Source: an uncultured Clostridia bacterium (GTDB lineage Bacteria; Bacillota; Clostridia; UMGS1810). Taken from it: 64,000 bases of DNA. Positions 1-8,356 of this stretch are shown one piece after another. A program made the translations under genes and the position numbers. Numbering within the stretch: position 1 is the first letter of the stretch; every line of letters starts with the position of its first letter. The notes under the pieces are model-generated. The model worked only from the letters and a program-made list of their open reading frames with translations. It searched no databases and was not told where the DNA came from. The DNA is taken from contig CAKSTI010000003.1 of the NCBI GenBank assembly GCA_934500705.1, positions 157,974 through 221,973 on the forward strand. Direction: 5' to 3'.

Positions 1-987
1 CCCACGAGAAAAATACCCAAAAAAGAGGCGCTTTCCGAGAGGGAAAACATAGTTTACGGCACTGTAATGCGCCGTTTTGTTGCAGTGTTCTGCTCCGAGG
101 AGTGCAAAACACAGAAAACGGAAATTACCATAGACGCCGGCGGCAAGGAGAGCTATACCGTCAAAGGCACCGTTATGCTCGAACAGGGGTGGACAAAGTA
201 TGACGATTATACCAAAAAGGATAAAATACTGCCCAAACTCTCCAAGGGCGACATTGTGCCGATAGACTTTAAACCCGTCGAAAAACAGACCTCTCCGCCC
301 AAGCATTACACCATAGAAACGCTCAATAATTACCTTAAAAATCCCTTCCGTGAGGACAAGGCAAATATAGAAACCGATGACGATGCACAGGAGTACCGTG
401 CAATTTTTGAAGGTCTTGAACTCGGCACTGAGGCAACGAGGACAGGTATAATAGAAAACGCCGTAAACAGCGGATATATTGAATTAAAAAAAGATGTATA
501 CCGCATACTTGCCCCCGGCGAAAAGCTGATTGAGTCCATATCGAGAATGAATATATCTATGGATAAATATAAAACGGCAACTCTCGGCAAAGCCTTAAAG
601 CAGGTGTACAGAGGAGAAATTACCGTTTCCGACAGCGTGGAACTTGCAAAAAAGGAGATAAACGAGGTTTTTAAAAAGCGTGAGTATCAGCCGAGCAACG
701 ACACGGACGACGGCTTTATAGGCGATGAGGTGGGCGTATGTCCGCTGTGCGGAGGGAAAATACGGCGCACAAGCTTCGGCTACGGCTGTTCCGAATACCG
801 TGAAAAGGGCTGCAAATTTTCGGTAGGCGGTGTAATCTGCTCACGTGTTATCCCCAAGAGTGCGGTTACAAGGCTTTTATGCGAGGGGAAAACGCAAAAA
901 CTCGACGGATTTGTGTCACCGAGAACCGGAAAAACCTTTTCCGCCGCATTAAAGCTCGACGGGGGAAAAGCCGTATTTGATTTTTGA
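1..987 (+). CDS. topB: DNA topoisomerase III (type IA), C-terminal part, 5' end outside window
   Basis: The reading frame is open from base 1, so this is the 3' part of a longer gene; about 328 codons are visible. Topoisomerase III relaxes and decatenates DNA by passing single strands through a transient nick held by an active-site tyrosine. The visible part has the type IA sequence TIETLNNYLKNPF and TEATRTGIIENAVNSGYI (core domain), followed by a C-terminal zinc ribbon near bases 736-820 with paired cysteines (CPLCGG and later GC/C residues). The catalytic tyrosine and TOPRIM domain would lie upstream of the window. A following 54-bp AT-rich gap carries a promoter-like sequence, so the gene probably ends its transcription unit. 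Family assignment is firm; the choice of TopB over another type IA enzyme rests on the short single zinc ribbon. Confidence 0.85.
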   Translation, partial: PTRKIPKKEALSERENIVYGTVMRRFVAVFCSEECKTQKTEITIDAGGKESYTVKGTVMLEQGWTKYDDYTKKDKILPKLSKGDIVPIDFKPVEKQTSPPKHYTIETLNNYLKNPFREDKANIETDDDAQEYRAIFEGLELGTEATRTGIIENAVNSGYIELKKDVYRILAPGEKLIESISRMNISMDKYKTATLGKALKQVYRGEITVSDSVELAKKEINEVFKKREYQPSNDTDDGFIGDEVGVCPLCGGKIRRTSFGYGCSEYREKGCKFSVGGVICSRVIPKSAVTRLLCEGKTQKLDGFVSPRTGKTFSAALKLDGGKAVFDF

Positions 988-995
988 AAAATCTA

Positions 996-1024
996 TTGAC
1001 AAAATGCTTGACATATGATAATAT
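996..1024 (+). promoter_or_regulatory. Possible sigma-A promoter for the PAQR gene
   Basis: TTGACA at 996-1001 is followed 17 bases later by TAATAT (1019-1024), inside a run TGATAATATAAT that offers several overlapping -10 choices. A second TTGACA at 1008-1013 is too close to be the -35. The start codon of the next gene is about 48 bases downstream. Confidence 0.45.
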
Positions 1025-1071
1025 AATGTCACACATTAGATGTGGCAATGTTGATATTAGGAGATGATTTT

Positions 1072-1722
1072 GTGGCTGAATTTAAAAAGTATAACACTCA
1101 GTCGCTCGGCGAGGAAATAGCAAACGCCGTGTCGCACGGAGTAGGTTCTTTGCTTTCGATTGCGGCGGCGGTTGTGCTCATTGTGCGTGCCGCATATTTG
1201 AGTGACGCTATGGGCGTTGTGGGTGCGTGCATTTTCGGTGCGTCGCTGATTTTGCTTTACACCTTTTCGTCAATTTATCATTCGCTTACCAATTTTAAGG
1301 CTAAGTACGTTTTCCAGATTTTTGACCACTGTTCGATTTTTATACTCATTCTCGGAACGTACACGCCGATATGCTTTACGGTTCTGCGTGGAGCGTGGGG
1401 GTGGACTCTGTTCGGCATTAACGCCCTTTGTACGGTTGTGGGGATTGTCTTTAATTCCATTGACTTAAAGCGCTGGAACAAAATATCCCTTGTTCTCTAT
1501 GTAATTATGGGCTGGTCGGTTCTTGTAAGCGGCAAGACGATGCTGCGCATAACACCTCCGGGCGGTCTGGCACTGCTTGTAATCGGCGGCATTGCTTATA
1601 CTGTGGGTATCATTTTCTACAAGATGAAAAAGGTTAAGTATATGCACTTTGTATGGCATCTGTTTGTGCTTGCAGGCAGTATTCTCCATTACTTCTACGT
1701 GCTGTTTTACTGTTACAGATAA
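1072..1722 (+). CDS. Hemolysin III / PAQR-family seven-helix membrane protein
   Basis: A 216-residue integral membrane protein of the hemolysin III branch of the PAQR/CREST superfamily. The conserved family features are all visible: an N-terminal SHGVGS stretch, IYHS at the end of helix 2, FDHCSIFILILGTYTP in helix 3, and HFVWHLFVLAGSILHY at the end, whose histidines and aspartate form the metal site in characterised PAQR proteins. GTG at 1072 is chosen because AGGAG (1059-1063) lies 8 bases upstream and the length then equals the family norm; GTG at 1042 would add ten non-conserved residues. Despite the name, haemolysis is not established for most members; the natural role in bacteria is unclear. 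The gene is followed directly by the GIY-YIG gene. Confidence 0.85.
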   Translation: MAEFKKYNTQSLGEEIANAVSHGVGSLLSIAAAVVLIVRAAYLSDAMGVVGACIFGASLILLYTFSSIYHSLTNFKAKYVFQIFDHCSIFILILGTYTPICFTVLRGAWGWTLFGINALCTVVGIVFNSIDLKRWNKISLVLYVIMGWSVLVSGKTMLRITPPGGLALLVIGGIAYTVGIIFYKMKKVKYMHFVWHLFVLAGSILHYFYVLFYCYR

Positions 1723-1724
1723 TT

Positions 1725-2021
1725 ATGTACTACGTATATATTCTGCGTTGTGAGGACGGCAGTCTTTACACAGGCATTGCCGCCGACTGGCGCAAGAGAT
1801 TTGCCGAACATATGTCGGGCGGCAAGAAGTGCGCCAAGTACACCAAGGTTCACAGACCCGTCTGCGTTGAGGCGGTGTGGAGCTGTGACGGCAAGTCCTC
1901 CGCACTTAAAACCGAACATTTTATTAAAACGCTTACAAAGGCAAAAAAAGAACAGCTTGTTAAATCGCCGGATACGCTCTCCTGCCTAACAGGTTTGTCC
2001 GTGTGTGTAATCAATACTTGA
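1725..2021 (+). CDS. GIY-YIG nuclease superfamily protein (YhbQ/UPF0213 type)
   Basis: A 98-residue protein made only of a GIY-YIG domain. The first strand YYVYILRC and second strand LYTGIA carry the family's two signature segments, followed by the conserved Arg in DWRKRFAEH and the helix ALKTEHFIK with the glutamate that binds the catalytic metal. Small stand-alone members of this type are widespread; some cut DNA in vitro but a cellular role is not settled. The ATG at 1725 starts two bases after the preceding stop and has no good ribosome site, so translation is probably coupled to the PAQR gene. The C-terminus overlaps the convergent HAD gene by 11 bases. The C-terminal tail after about residue 82 is not conserved in my memory of the family. 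Confidence 0.75.
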   Translation: MYYVYILRCEDGSLYTGIAADWRKRFAEHMSGGKKCAKYTKVHRPVCVEAVWSCDGKSSALKTEHFIKTLTKAKKEQLVKSPDTLSCLTGLSVCVINT

Positions 2022-2652
2022 ACATTTCGTTAAAACTGTAAATAAAGCCGTCTGCGGCGGCTTTGATTTTTTCCGTGTCCGCCGCACTGCGCTCGTCATA
2101 TATTCCGTAGGTGAGAAATCCGCCATCCTTTGCGGCACGCACACCGACTAAAATGTCCTCAAACACGATGCAGTCGACGCTATCCAACTCCAAGTTCTCC
2201 GCCGCTTTAAGGTATATGTCCGGAAAGCCCTTGCCACGCTTTACGTCGGCAATGGTTACAATGCTGTCAATAAGCTTGTAAAATCCTCTGTCTTCCAAAG
2301 CGTTCTCGGCAACGGAACGCTCTGTCGCCGTTGCAACGGCAATTTTTACACCGTTTTCGTAAAGGTAGGAAAAATATTCCGATACACCTTCCTTTTCGGG
2401 AACGGATTTATATTTTTTAAGCGCCGATGTCAGCCACTCGTCAATGAGCGCCTCCGGCGTATCTTTAAGATTAAACCGCTTGATTGTGTAGAGCGCCGTG
2501 TCCATAGCTCCCATATGGGCAATGGAGCGCATATAGTCCTCCGGCACGCCGTAGCCACGCTTTGAGAGAAATTCAATGTCTATTTCCTCCCACAGTTTCA
2601 TCGAGTTAAGAATTGTACCGTCCATATCAAAAATTGCACCTTTAAAGTTCAT
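2011..2652 (-). CDS. HAD-superfamily phosphatase / beta-phosphoglucomutase-like
   Basis: A 213-residue haloacid-dehalogenase hydrolase. Motif I FDMDGT near the N-terminus carries the nucleophile and the acid/base aspartate, with a helical cap domain after it; motif II is VATATE, motif III the lysine in KRGKGFPD, and motif IV the acidic pair in VFEDILVG. This set places it with the beta-phosphoglucomutase / phosphosugar phosphatase group, but substrate cannot be read from sequence. The ATG at 2652 gives MNFKGAIFDMDGT, the expected compact start; a longer reading upstream would run through the araC gene. It lies 17 bases behind the AraC regulator on the same strand and is likely cotranscribed with it, suggesting a link to the divergent uronate operon. 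A GGCGGTG element serves as a weak ribosome site. Confidence 0.8.
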   Translation of the reverse strand: MNFKGAIFDMDGTILNSMKLWEEIDIEFLSKRGYGVPEDYMRSIAHMGAMDTALYTIKRFNLKDTPEALIDEWLTSALKKYKSVPEKEGVSEYFSYLYENGVKIAVATATERSVAENALEDRGFYKLIDSIVTIADVKRGKGFPDIYLKAAENLELDSVDCIVFEDILVGVRAAKDGGFLTYGIYDERSAADTEKIKAAADGFIYSFNEMFKY

Positions 2653-2669
2653 AATAACACCGCCGTAAA

Positions 2670-3455
2670 TTAAATTTCGAGCATAGATTTGGGACTTAAT
2701 CCGTATTGGCTCCTGTACGCTTTGTAAAATGCGCAGTAGCTTGAAAACCCTGCCTCCGTGCAGGCGTTTTCCATACTCATTCCCTTTATGCACAGTTCTT
2801 TTGTCTTTGCAATGCGCTTGTTGTTTATGTATGCGGTCACAGTGTAGCCGGTTGACTTTTTAAAGGCACGGCACAGGTGACCTTTTGACACAAAAAAGCG
2901 CTCGCACAGTTCGTCTAAGGTAATCTTTTTTTCGTAATTTCCGTTTATGTAAAAAATCACGTTGCTTATCAGGTTTGCCTGCCCCTCGCCGGGAGAGAGG
3001 GTGTTGAGGATATGCAGTATTTCGGTAAAGACGCACCGCCCGATTGCACTGTGCGAAAATTTGCCGTTTTCCGTATACACCGACCAGCGGTTTATTGCGT
3101 CGAGCAGACCGGAGTTCTTGGTAAGTTCTGCCGGGATTTTGTTTTTCGTCCCGAATTCACGGTTGTCAAATACAGACAGATACTTTTCTCTGTCGCCCTC
3201 AAAGAATGAACGGTCTGCGTTAAATACAACACGCTTGTAAAATTTGTCCGACTTGTGAAACGCCCTGTGCATTTCGCCGGGGCTTATGAGAATTACGTCA
3301 TATTTTTTTAACGGGTATGTCCGCCCCTCTACTATGTAGTCAACGTCGCCTTCGAGAAACATATAAATCTCGTAGTTGTCGTGGAAGTGCAGTTTAAACT
3401 GATTAAAATTGATTTTTTCCGTGGCGGTTATTTCGCCAAAGTAGCTTTTTTCCAT
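2670..3455 (-). CDS. AraC-family transcriptional regulator
   Basis: A 261-residue regulator with an N-terminal cupin sensor (HFHDNYEIYMFLEGD, then SPGEMHRAF, about residues 22-70) and a C-terminal AraC DNA-binding domain with two helix-turn-helix units (LDELCERFFVSKGHLCRAFK and the later MENACTEAGFSSYCAFYKAY segment, about residues 175-255). The start at 3455 follows a good GGGAGGG ribosome site. It is divergent from the uronate catabolic operon, the usual layout for a local activator or repressor of a sugar pathway. A consensus-like promoter lies immediately upstream and a perfect palindrome sits in the shared intergenic region. Function as the uronate operon regulator is an inference from position. 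Confidence 0.85.
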   Translation of the reverse strand: MEKSYFGEITATEKINFNQFKLHFHDNYEIYMFLEGDVDYIVEGRTYPLKKYDVILISPGEMHRAFHKSDKFYKRVVFNADRSFFEGDREKYLSVFDNREFGTKNKIPAELTKNSGLLDAINRWSVYTENGKFSHSAIGRCVFTEILHILNTLSPGEGQANLISNVIFYINGNYEKKITLDELCERFFVSKGHLCRAFKKSTGYTVTAYINNKRIAKTKELCIKGMSMENACTEAGFSSYCAFYKAYRSQYGLSPKSMLEI

Positions 3456-3477
3456 TTTTCCGACCCTCCCATAACGT

Positions 3478-3506
3478 ATTATAGCACATTAGGTCAATAT
3501 TTTCAA
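3478..3506 (-). promoter_or_regulatory. Sigma-A promoter of the araC-HAD unit
   Basis: On the minus strand TTGAAA (3501-3506) and TATAAT (3478-3483) are separated by 17 bases. The start codon of the regulator is 23 bases beyond the -10. Confidence 0.65.
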
Positions 3507-3527
3507 TGTTTATGTTAATATATTTAC

Positions 3528-3556
3528 TGTAAATTTACAAAATTGTGATTTATAAT
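3528..3556 (+). promoter_or_regulatory. Operator-like palindrome and -10 box of the uronate operon
   Basis: A perfect 12-bp palindrome TGTAAATTTACA occupies 3528-3539, exactly where a -35 element would be expected for the perfect TATAAT at 3551-3556. No good -35 hexamer is present, which fits activator dependence. The palindrome is a candidate binding site for the divergent AraC regulator or another regulator; this is inference. Confidence 0.45.
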
Positions 3557-3577
3557 GTTCTCAGAGGAGGGGGACAT

Positions 3578-4419
3578 ATGAGTAAGTTTATTATATCGGG
3601 ATTTTCCGATGAGATTGACCCAAGTATAGATGTCCAGTTTGAAACGATAAAGAGTCTGGGAATAAATCATTTTGAGGTGCGTGGAGTAAACGGCAAAAAC
3701 ATCTCCGAGCTTAGCGATGCGGAAGTTGACGAACTTGTTGCAAAAATGAAGTATCACGGTACGGCGGTTTCGTCCGTCGGCTCGCCGATAGGAAAAATAA
3801 GCATCTTCGACCCGTTTGACAGCCATTTTGCACTTTTTAAACGGGTTGTTGATATTGCCAAAAGACTCGGCACCAAGTACATAAGAATTTTCAGCTTTTA
3901 CATTCTAATACGGCAAAGTATGAGGACTGCCGGGGAGAAGTGTTAGAGAGACTTAGCGCAATGAAAGAGTATGCCGTCAAAAGCGGCGTAATACTTCTGC
4001 ACGAGAACGAAAAGGCTATTTACGGCGACACCGCACCAAGATGCCTTGAAATTGCAAAACATCTTTGCGACGATAACTTTTCCCTTGTGTTTGACCCGGC
4101 AAACTTTGTTCAGTGCGGCGTTGATACCAAAGAGGCGTTCGGACTTTTAAAGAATTACGTTTCCTATGTTCACATAAAAGATGCGGCAAAGGACGGAACC
4201 GTTGTGCCGGCAGGTCAGGGTGTCGGAAATGTGGAATACATTTTAAAACAGCTTAAATGCGGCGGATATAACGGATTTTTGAGTCTTGAACCGCATCTCG
4301 GCAGCTTCGGCGGATTTGCAAAGCTCGAAAACGGTGATAACAAGTTTGACGAGGAGAGCGACGCAGGAAAATTTGAAACAGCGTATAACGCACTTAAAAA
4401 TATTTTGGAGAGGATATGA
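3578..4419 (+). pseudogene. Sugar phosphate isomerase/epimerase (TIM barrel), interrupted by a frameshift
   Basis: Two reading frames together encode one AP-endonuclease-2-like TIM barrel. The first (ATG 3578, after the ribosome site GAGGAGGGGG) gives the N-terminal half with GFSDEIDPSIDVQFE and ends SFYI before running to a stop at 3944. The second frame resumes around 3901-3907 as NTAKYEDCRGEVLERL and continues with LLHENEK, FDPANF, YVHIKDA and LSLEPHLG, which carry the metal-binding Glu, Asp, His and Glu expected of the family. Restoring one T in the TTTT run at 3896-3899 would join the halves smoothly. This may be a true inactivating mutation, a sequencing error or slippage; raw reads would tell. 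It heads the uronate operon and is followed five bases later by an oxidoreductase. Confidence 0.8.
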
Positions 4420-4423
4420 TTAA

Positions 4424-5584
4424 ATGGATAGTGTAAGACTCGGAGTTGTGGGCTACGGAAATATGGGCACGGTGCACTGTAAAAATGTGAGCGAGGGGAA
4501 AGTTCCCAAGATGACCCTTACCGCAATATGCGATATTTCCGAAGACAGGAGAAAGGCGGCGTCCGACGCTCACAAAGACGTTAAGATTTTTGATGACGCA
4601 CAGCAGATGTTTGAGAGCGGACTGTGCGACCTCGTCATAATCGCCGTACCGCACTATGACCACCCAAGGCTTGCCGAAGCAGCATTTGAGTGTGGGCTCA
4701 ATGTTATAACGGAAAAACCGGCAGGCGTTTATACCAAACAGGTTATGGAAATGAACGACGCCGCAGAGCGCTCCGGCAAGCTGTTCGGAATTATGTATAA
4801 TCAGCGCACAAACCCGATATATCAAAAAATCCGTTCAATGGTAAAAGACGGAAGCCTGGGGCACATAAAAAGAATATCGTGGACAATAACAGACTGGTAC
4901 AGACCGCAGAGCTACCACGACAGTTGTACCTGGCGCTCAACGTGGAAAACCGAGGGCGGCGGTGCGCTTATAAATCAAAATCCGCATCAGCTCGACCTCT
5001 GGCAATGGATTTTCGGTATGCCGGACAGAATAAGCTCGCACGTTTACTTCGGAAAGTATTACAACATCGAGGTTGAGGACGACGTAACCGCATTTTTTGA
5101 ATATGACAACGGAACGACCGGCACATACATAACCTCAACCGGTGAGGCACCCGGCACAAACAGGTTGGAGATTGCCTGCGATATGGGCAAGCTGGTTTGC
5201 GAAAACAATAAACTCACATTTTACCGCAACGTTGTATCCGAGCGTGAGTTTAACAAAACTTTCAAAGGTGTTTTCGGAAGTCCCGAATGTTGGAAGTGCG
5301 AAGTTCCGACATACGGCAAAAATGAAGAGCACGTCGGCATACTCAAAAACGTTGCCTCCGCACTGATTAAGGGAACACCGCTCTTGGCTCCCGGCGTTGA
5401 GGGAATAAAGGGTCTTACCATATCAAACTCCATACACCTCAGTGCGTGGACGGGTAAAACCGTGGAAACAAAGAATTTCCCCCACGATGAATTTTTAAGT
5501 CTGCTGAATGAGAGAATAAAAAATTCCAAGGTGGTTAAAAAACAGACGGAGCAGAAAACCGTGGACACAGAGGGCACATACTGA
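4424..5584 (+). CDS. Gfo/Idh/MocA-family oxidoreductase 1
   Basis: A 386-residue NAD(P)-dependent sugar oxidoreductase. The N-terminal Rossmann fold begins LGVVGYGNMGTVH (about residues 6-18) and carries the family EKP motif at residues 97-99, whose lysine takes part in catalysis. The C-terminal half has the usual GGGALINQNPHQLDLW segment with the histidine of the active site. These enzymes oxidise or reduce a hydroxyl of a sugar, uronate, inositol or glycoside. Substrate cannot be read, but the gene sits between two TIM-barrel isomerase-like genes and upstream of the glucuronate pathway. ATG at 4424 is preceded by GGAGAGG. The C-terminal 25 residues are polar and variable. Confidence 0.85.
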   Translation: MDSVRLGVVGYGNMGTVHCKNVSEGKVPKMTLTAICDISEDRRKAASDAHKDVKIFDDAQQMFESGLCDLVIIAVPHYDHPRLAEAAFECGLNVITEKPAGVYTKQVMEMNDAAERSGKLFGIMYNQRTNPIYQKIRSMVKDGSLGHIKRISWTITDWYRPQSYHDSCTWRSTWKTEGGGALINQNPHQLDLWQWIFGMPDRISSHVYFGKYYNIEVEDDVTAFFEYDNGTTGTYITSTGEAPGTNRLEIACDMGKLVCENNKLTFYRNVVSEREFNKTFKGVFGSPECWKCEVPTYGKNEEHVGILKNVASALIKGTPLLAPGVEGIKGLTISNSIHLSAWTGKTVETKNFPHDEFLSLLNERIKNSKVVKKQTEQKTVDTEGTY

Positions 5585-5596
5585 TAGGAGAATAAT

Positions 5597-6358
5597 ATGG
5601 ATAAGAGGATAGGAGCACAGCTTTTCACAATACGTGACTTTTGCCAAACGCTTGACGGTTTTGACAAGTCTATGGAAAAGGTCAGCCGTATCGGCTACAA
5701 AACCGTTCAGCTCTCCGGCATAGGTGATTTTTCCGCCGATGATGTCAAAAAAATTCTTGATAAATACTCCCTTGAAGCCGTGTGCACGCACCGCAGTCCG
5801 GATAAATATATGAATGATTTGGACGGCGAGGTAGATTATCATAACAAAATAGGCTGTAAAATCTGCGGTATAGGCTCTATGCCCGGCTTTAAGGCAGATG
5901 CGGACACGGTGAATAAATTCTTGTATGACTTCAACTCCGTAGCCTCAAAGCTTAAAGAGAATAACCTCATTTTTGCCTATCATAACCACGCATTCGAATT
6001 TGCAAAAGAGGGCGGAAAGTTTGTTTTTGATATTTTGACAGATGGCATTAAGAGCGATAACTTTAAGTTTATTTTAGACGTTTACTGGCTTGCGGTTGCC
6101 GGTTTAAATCCGTCAAAGTTCATAATGGAGCACAGCGGAAAGATAGCGTGCGTTCACTTTAAGGATTTAAAAATCAAAGGCAACGACCCTACTTTTGCAT
6201 CGGTAGGCGAGGGTAACCTCGACTGGGACGGCATAATCCGCTCGTGCAAAGAGTCGGACGTGGGATATGCGCTCGTTGAGCAGGACATATGCGATAGCGA
6301 CCCGTTTGACTGCCTGGCACGCAGTTATGAATTTTTATCTCAAAGGGGATTTGAATAA
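5597..6358 (+). CDS. Sugar phosphate isomerase/epimerase family TIM-barrel protein 2
   Basis: A 253-residue xylose-isomerase-like / AP-endonuclease-2-like TIM barrel. It starts MDKRIGAQLFTIRDF after an AGGAG ribosome site and contains the likely metal ligands in FAYHNHAFEF (Glu), FILDVYWL (Asp), CVHFKDLK (His) and YALVEQD (Glu). Members epimerise or isomerise keto sugars, and some cleave 3-keto-glycosides together with a Gfo/Idh/MocA partner. It is intact, unlike the first operon gene. Its place between two oxidoreductases suggests the paired use described in C-glycoside and glycoside oxidation systems, but the actual substrate is unknown. Confidence 0.85.
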   Translation: MDKRIGAQLFTIRDFCQTLDGFDKSMEKVSRIGYKTVQLSGIGDFSADDVKKILDKYSLEAVCTHRSPDKYMNDLDGEVDYHNKIGCKICGIGSMPGFKADADTVNKFLYDFNSVASKLKENNLIFAYHNHAFEFAKEGGKFVFDILTDGIKSDNFKFILDVYWLAVAGLNPSKFIMEHSGKIACVHFKDLKIKGNDPTFASVGEGNLDWDGIIRSCKESDVGYALVEQDICDSDPFDCLARSYEFLSQRGFE

Positions 6359-6359
6359 T

Positions 6360-7319
6360 ATGAATGTTTGCGTTGTTGGCTACGGAGCAGTCGGCAGTGT
6401 TCACGCCGATGTGCTCGAAAATATTCCGGGAGTTGACTTGTACGGAATTTGCGATGCTGACCGCAGCAGGGCAATTCTCGGAGCAGAAAGGCATAATTGC
6501 AAGGCGTTCGGTGACTTTTATGACTGCATTGCCGACAAGTCGGTTGACTCAATCCACATTGCCACTCCGCATTATCTGCATTATGAAATGATAACGCAGG
6601 CGGCAAAGTGCGGAAAGATTGTTTTTGTCGAAAAGCCGGTTGTTATGAAGCCCGATGAGTTGGTACGCCTGTATGGCGAATATGCGGATTTCCCCATATA
6701 TCCGATTTTCCAGAACAGGACAAACAAATGCGTCCGCTTTGCCGCATCGTCGGACGGTCTGGGTGCGCTTGTCGGCGCAAGGGCACTTCTCACCTGGCAC
6801 AGAGATGCGGCGTATTACAACAGCGCCCCTTGGAGAGGTACGGCGGAATTTGAGGGCGGCGGTGTGCTCATAAATCAGGCAATACACACGCTTGATTTGC
6901 TTATTTTTCTCGGCGGTGGCATAGACAGCGTGACGGCGTCCGTTTCTAACAAATCTTTGCGTGGCGTAATTGAGGTCGAGGACACGGCAGACGCATTTTT
7001 AAAGTTTAAAAACGGAGCAAGCGGTGTGTTTTACGCAACCAACAGCGCCGTATGCGGCGGAGCGCCCTTTGTGGAGTTGAAGTTTGAAAACGCCGTTCTC
7101 AGATACTCGGACGGTAAGCTGTACCGTGACGGAGAGTGCGTTTGCTGTGACGATGCGGATTTTCGTGGCAAAAGCTATTGGGGTATGGGACACGAACGGC
7201 TTTTTTATGATTATTATGTAAACGGCAGGGCGTTTACCCTGAAAGATGCAGAAAATACTATGAAAACGGTTTTTGCGATATATAAAAGCGCAAAGAGCGG
7301 ACAGGAGGAAAAGGTATGA
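6360..7319 (+). CDS. Gfo/Idh/MocA-family oxidoreductase 2
   Basis: A 319-residue NAD(P)-dependent oxidoreductase, shorter than the first copy. CVVGYGAVGSVHADVL opens the Rossmann fold and EKP falls at residues 91-93; GGGVLINQAIHTLDLL marks the C-terminal domain. The ATG at 6360 begins one base after the preceding stop; GGGGAT just before it may serve as ribosome site. The end overlaps the uxuA start by four bases, so translation is coupled. The two oxidoreductases are only distantly alike in the parts I compared, so they probably act on different substrates or steps. Confidence 0.85.
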   Translation: MNVCVVGYGAVGSVHADVLENIPGVDLYGICDADRSRAILGAERHNCKAFGDFYDCIADKSVDSIHIATPHYLHYEMITQAAKCGKIVFVEKPVVMKPDELVRLYGEYADFPIYPIFQNRTNKCVRFAASSDGLGALVGARALLTWHRDAAYYNSAPWRGTAEFEGGGVLINQAIHTLDLLIFLGGGIDSVTASVSNKSLRGVIEVEDTADAFLKFKNGASGVFYATNSAVCGGAPFVELKFENAVLRYSDGKLYRDGECVCCDDADFRGKSYWGMGHERLFYDYYVNGRAFTLKDAENTMKTVFAIYKSAKSGQEEKV

Positions 7320-8356
7320 AAATGACATTTCGGTGGTACGGCGAAAGCGACCCCGTAACTTTGGAGAAAATACGGCAGATACCGGGAGTGGACGGCATCG
7401 TGACCGCAATATACGACATACCCGTCGGCGAGGTTTGGAGTTATGAGAGGATAATGCAGCTTAAAAGCACGGTTGAGGCATCCGGTTTGGAACTGTCTGT
7501 AATTGAGAGCGTTCCCGTGCACGAGGACATCAAGATGGGCTGCGGCAGGCGTGACGAGTACATTGCAAATTACTGCGAAACACTGCGCAATCTTTCAAAA
7601 GCCGGCATAGACTGCGTGTGCTATAATTTTATGCCGGTGTTTGACTGGACACGTTCGGATTTAAGGTATGTATTGCCCGACGGTTCAAATGTTCTTGCCT
7701 ATGATGACAAAACGGTTAAGAGTATGAACCCCCTCTCCGGCGAACTGTCGCTTCCCGGTTGGGACGAGAGTTATACCAAAGAGGAGATGAAAGAACTTTT
7801 AAACCGTTACAAGGACATAAGCGAGGAGGATTTGTGGAACAACCTCAAATACTTTCTGGACAGCGTGATTAAAACGGCGGAGGAAGTCAAGGTTAAAATG
7901 GCAATCCACCCCGACGACCCGCCTTGGAGCATTTTCGGACTTCCGAGGATAATTACAAACAAGGCGAATTTGCAGAGATTTCTTGACCTTTACGACAGTC
8001 CGTACAACGGTCTTACTCTTTGCAGCGGCTCTCTCGGTGCAGACCCTGCCAATGATATTGAGGATATGGTGCGCACCTTTGCCGACAGAATACATTTTGC
8101 CCACATAAGAAACATCAAAATAACGGGCGAGCATTGCTTTGAGGAAGCAGGACACAGAACGCAAAGCGGTTCGCTCGATATTTACGCAATAATAAAGGCG
8201 TACCACGACTGCGGATTTGACGGCTATATCCGTCCCGACCACGGCAGAATGATTTGGGGCGAGGAGGGCAGACCGGGATACGGTCTTTTCGACAGGGCGC
8301 TCGGCGCAGTATATATAAACGGAATTTGGGAAAGTTTGGATAGGAGCGGAAAATAA
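7316..8356 (+). CDS. uxuA: D-mannonate dehydratase
   Basis: A 346-residue mannonate dehydratase (EC 4.2.1.8), which removes water from D-mannonate to give 2-keto-3-deoxy-D-gluconate. It matches the UxuA family from the start (MTFRWYGESDPVTLEKIRQIPGVDGIVTA) through the metal-binding segments AIHPDDPPW, HFAHIRNI and RPDHGRMIW and the HRTQSGSLD loop. The normal family length in Firmicutes is about 350-360. Start overlaps the upstream stop (ATGA), with AGGAGG just ahead. The next gene supplies mannonate by reducing fructuronate, and the isomerase uxaC follows, so three consecutive glucuronate-pathway steps are encoded together. The kinase and aldolase for keto-deoxygluconate are not in this window. 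Confidence 0.93.
   Translation: MKMTFRWYGESDPVTLEKIRQIPGVDGIVTAIYDIPVGEVWSYERIMQLKSTVEASGLELSVIESVPVHEDIKMGCGRRDEYIANYCETLRNLSKAGIDCVCYNFMPVFDWTRSDLRYVLPDGSNVLAYDDKTVKSMNPLSGELSLPGWDESYTKEEMKELLNRYKDISEEDLWNNLKYFLDSVIKTAEEVKVKMAIHPDDPPWSIFGLPRIITNKANLQRFLDLYDSPYNGLTLCSGSLGADPANDIEDMVRTFADRIHFAHIRNIKITGEHCFEEAGHRTQSGSLDIYAIIKAYHDCGFDGYIRPDHGRMIWGEEGRPGYGLFDRALGAVYINGIWESLDRSGK

Noticed and set aside
1072..1722. Cytolysin role for the hemolysin III-type protein
   Set aside because: The family name is historical; the sequence shows a PAQR membrane protein and gives no sign of a secreted toxin.
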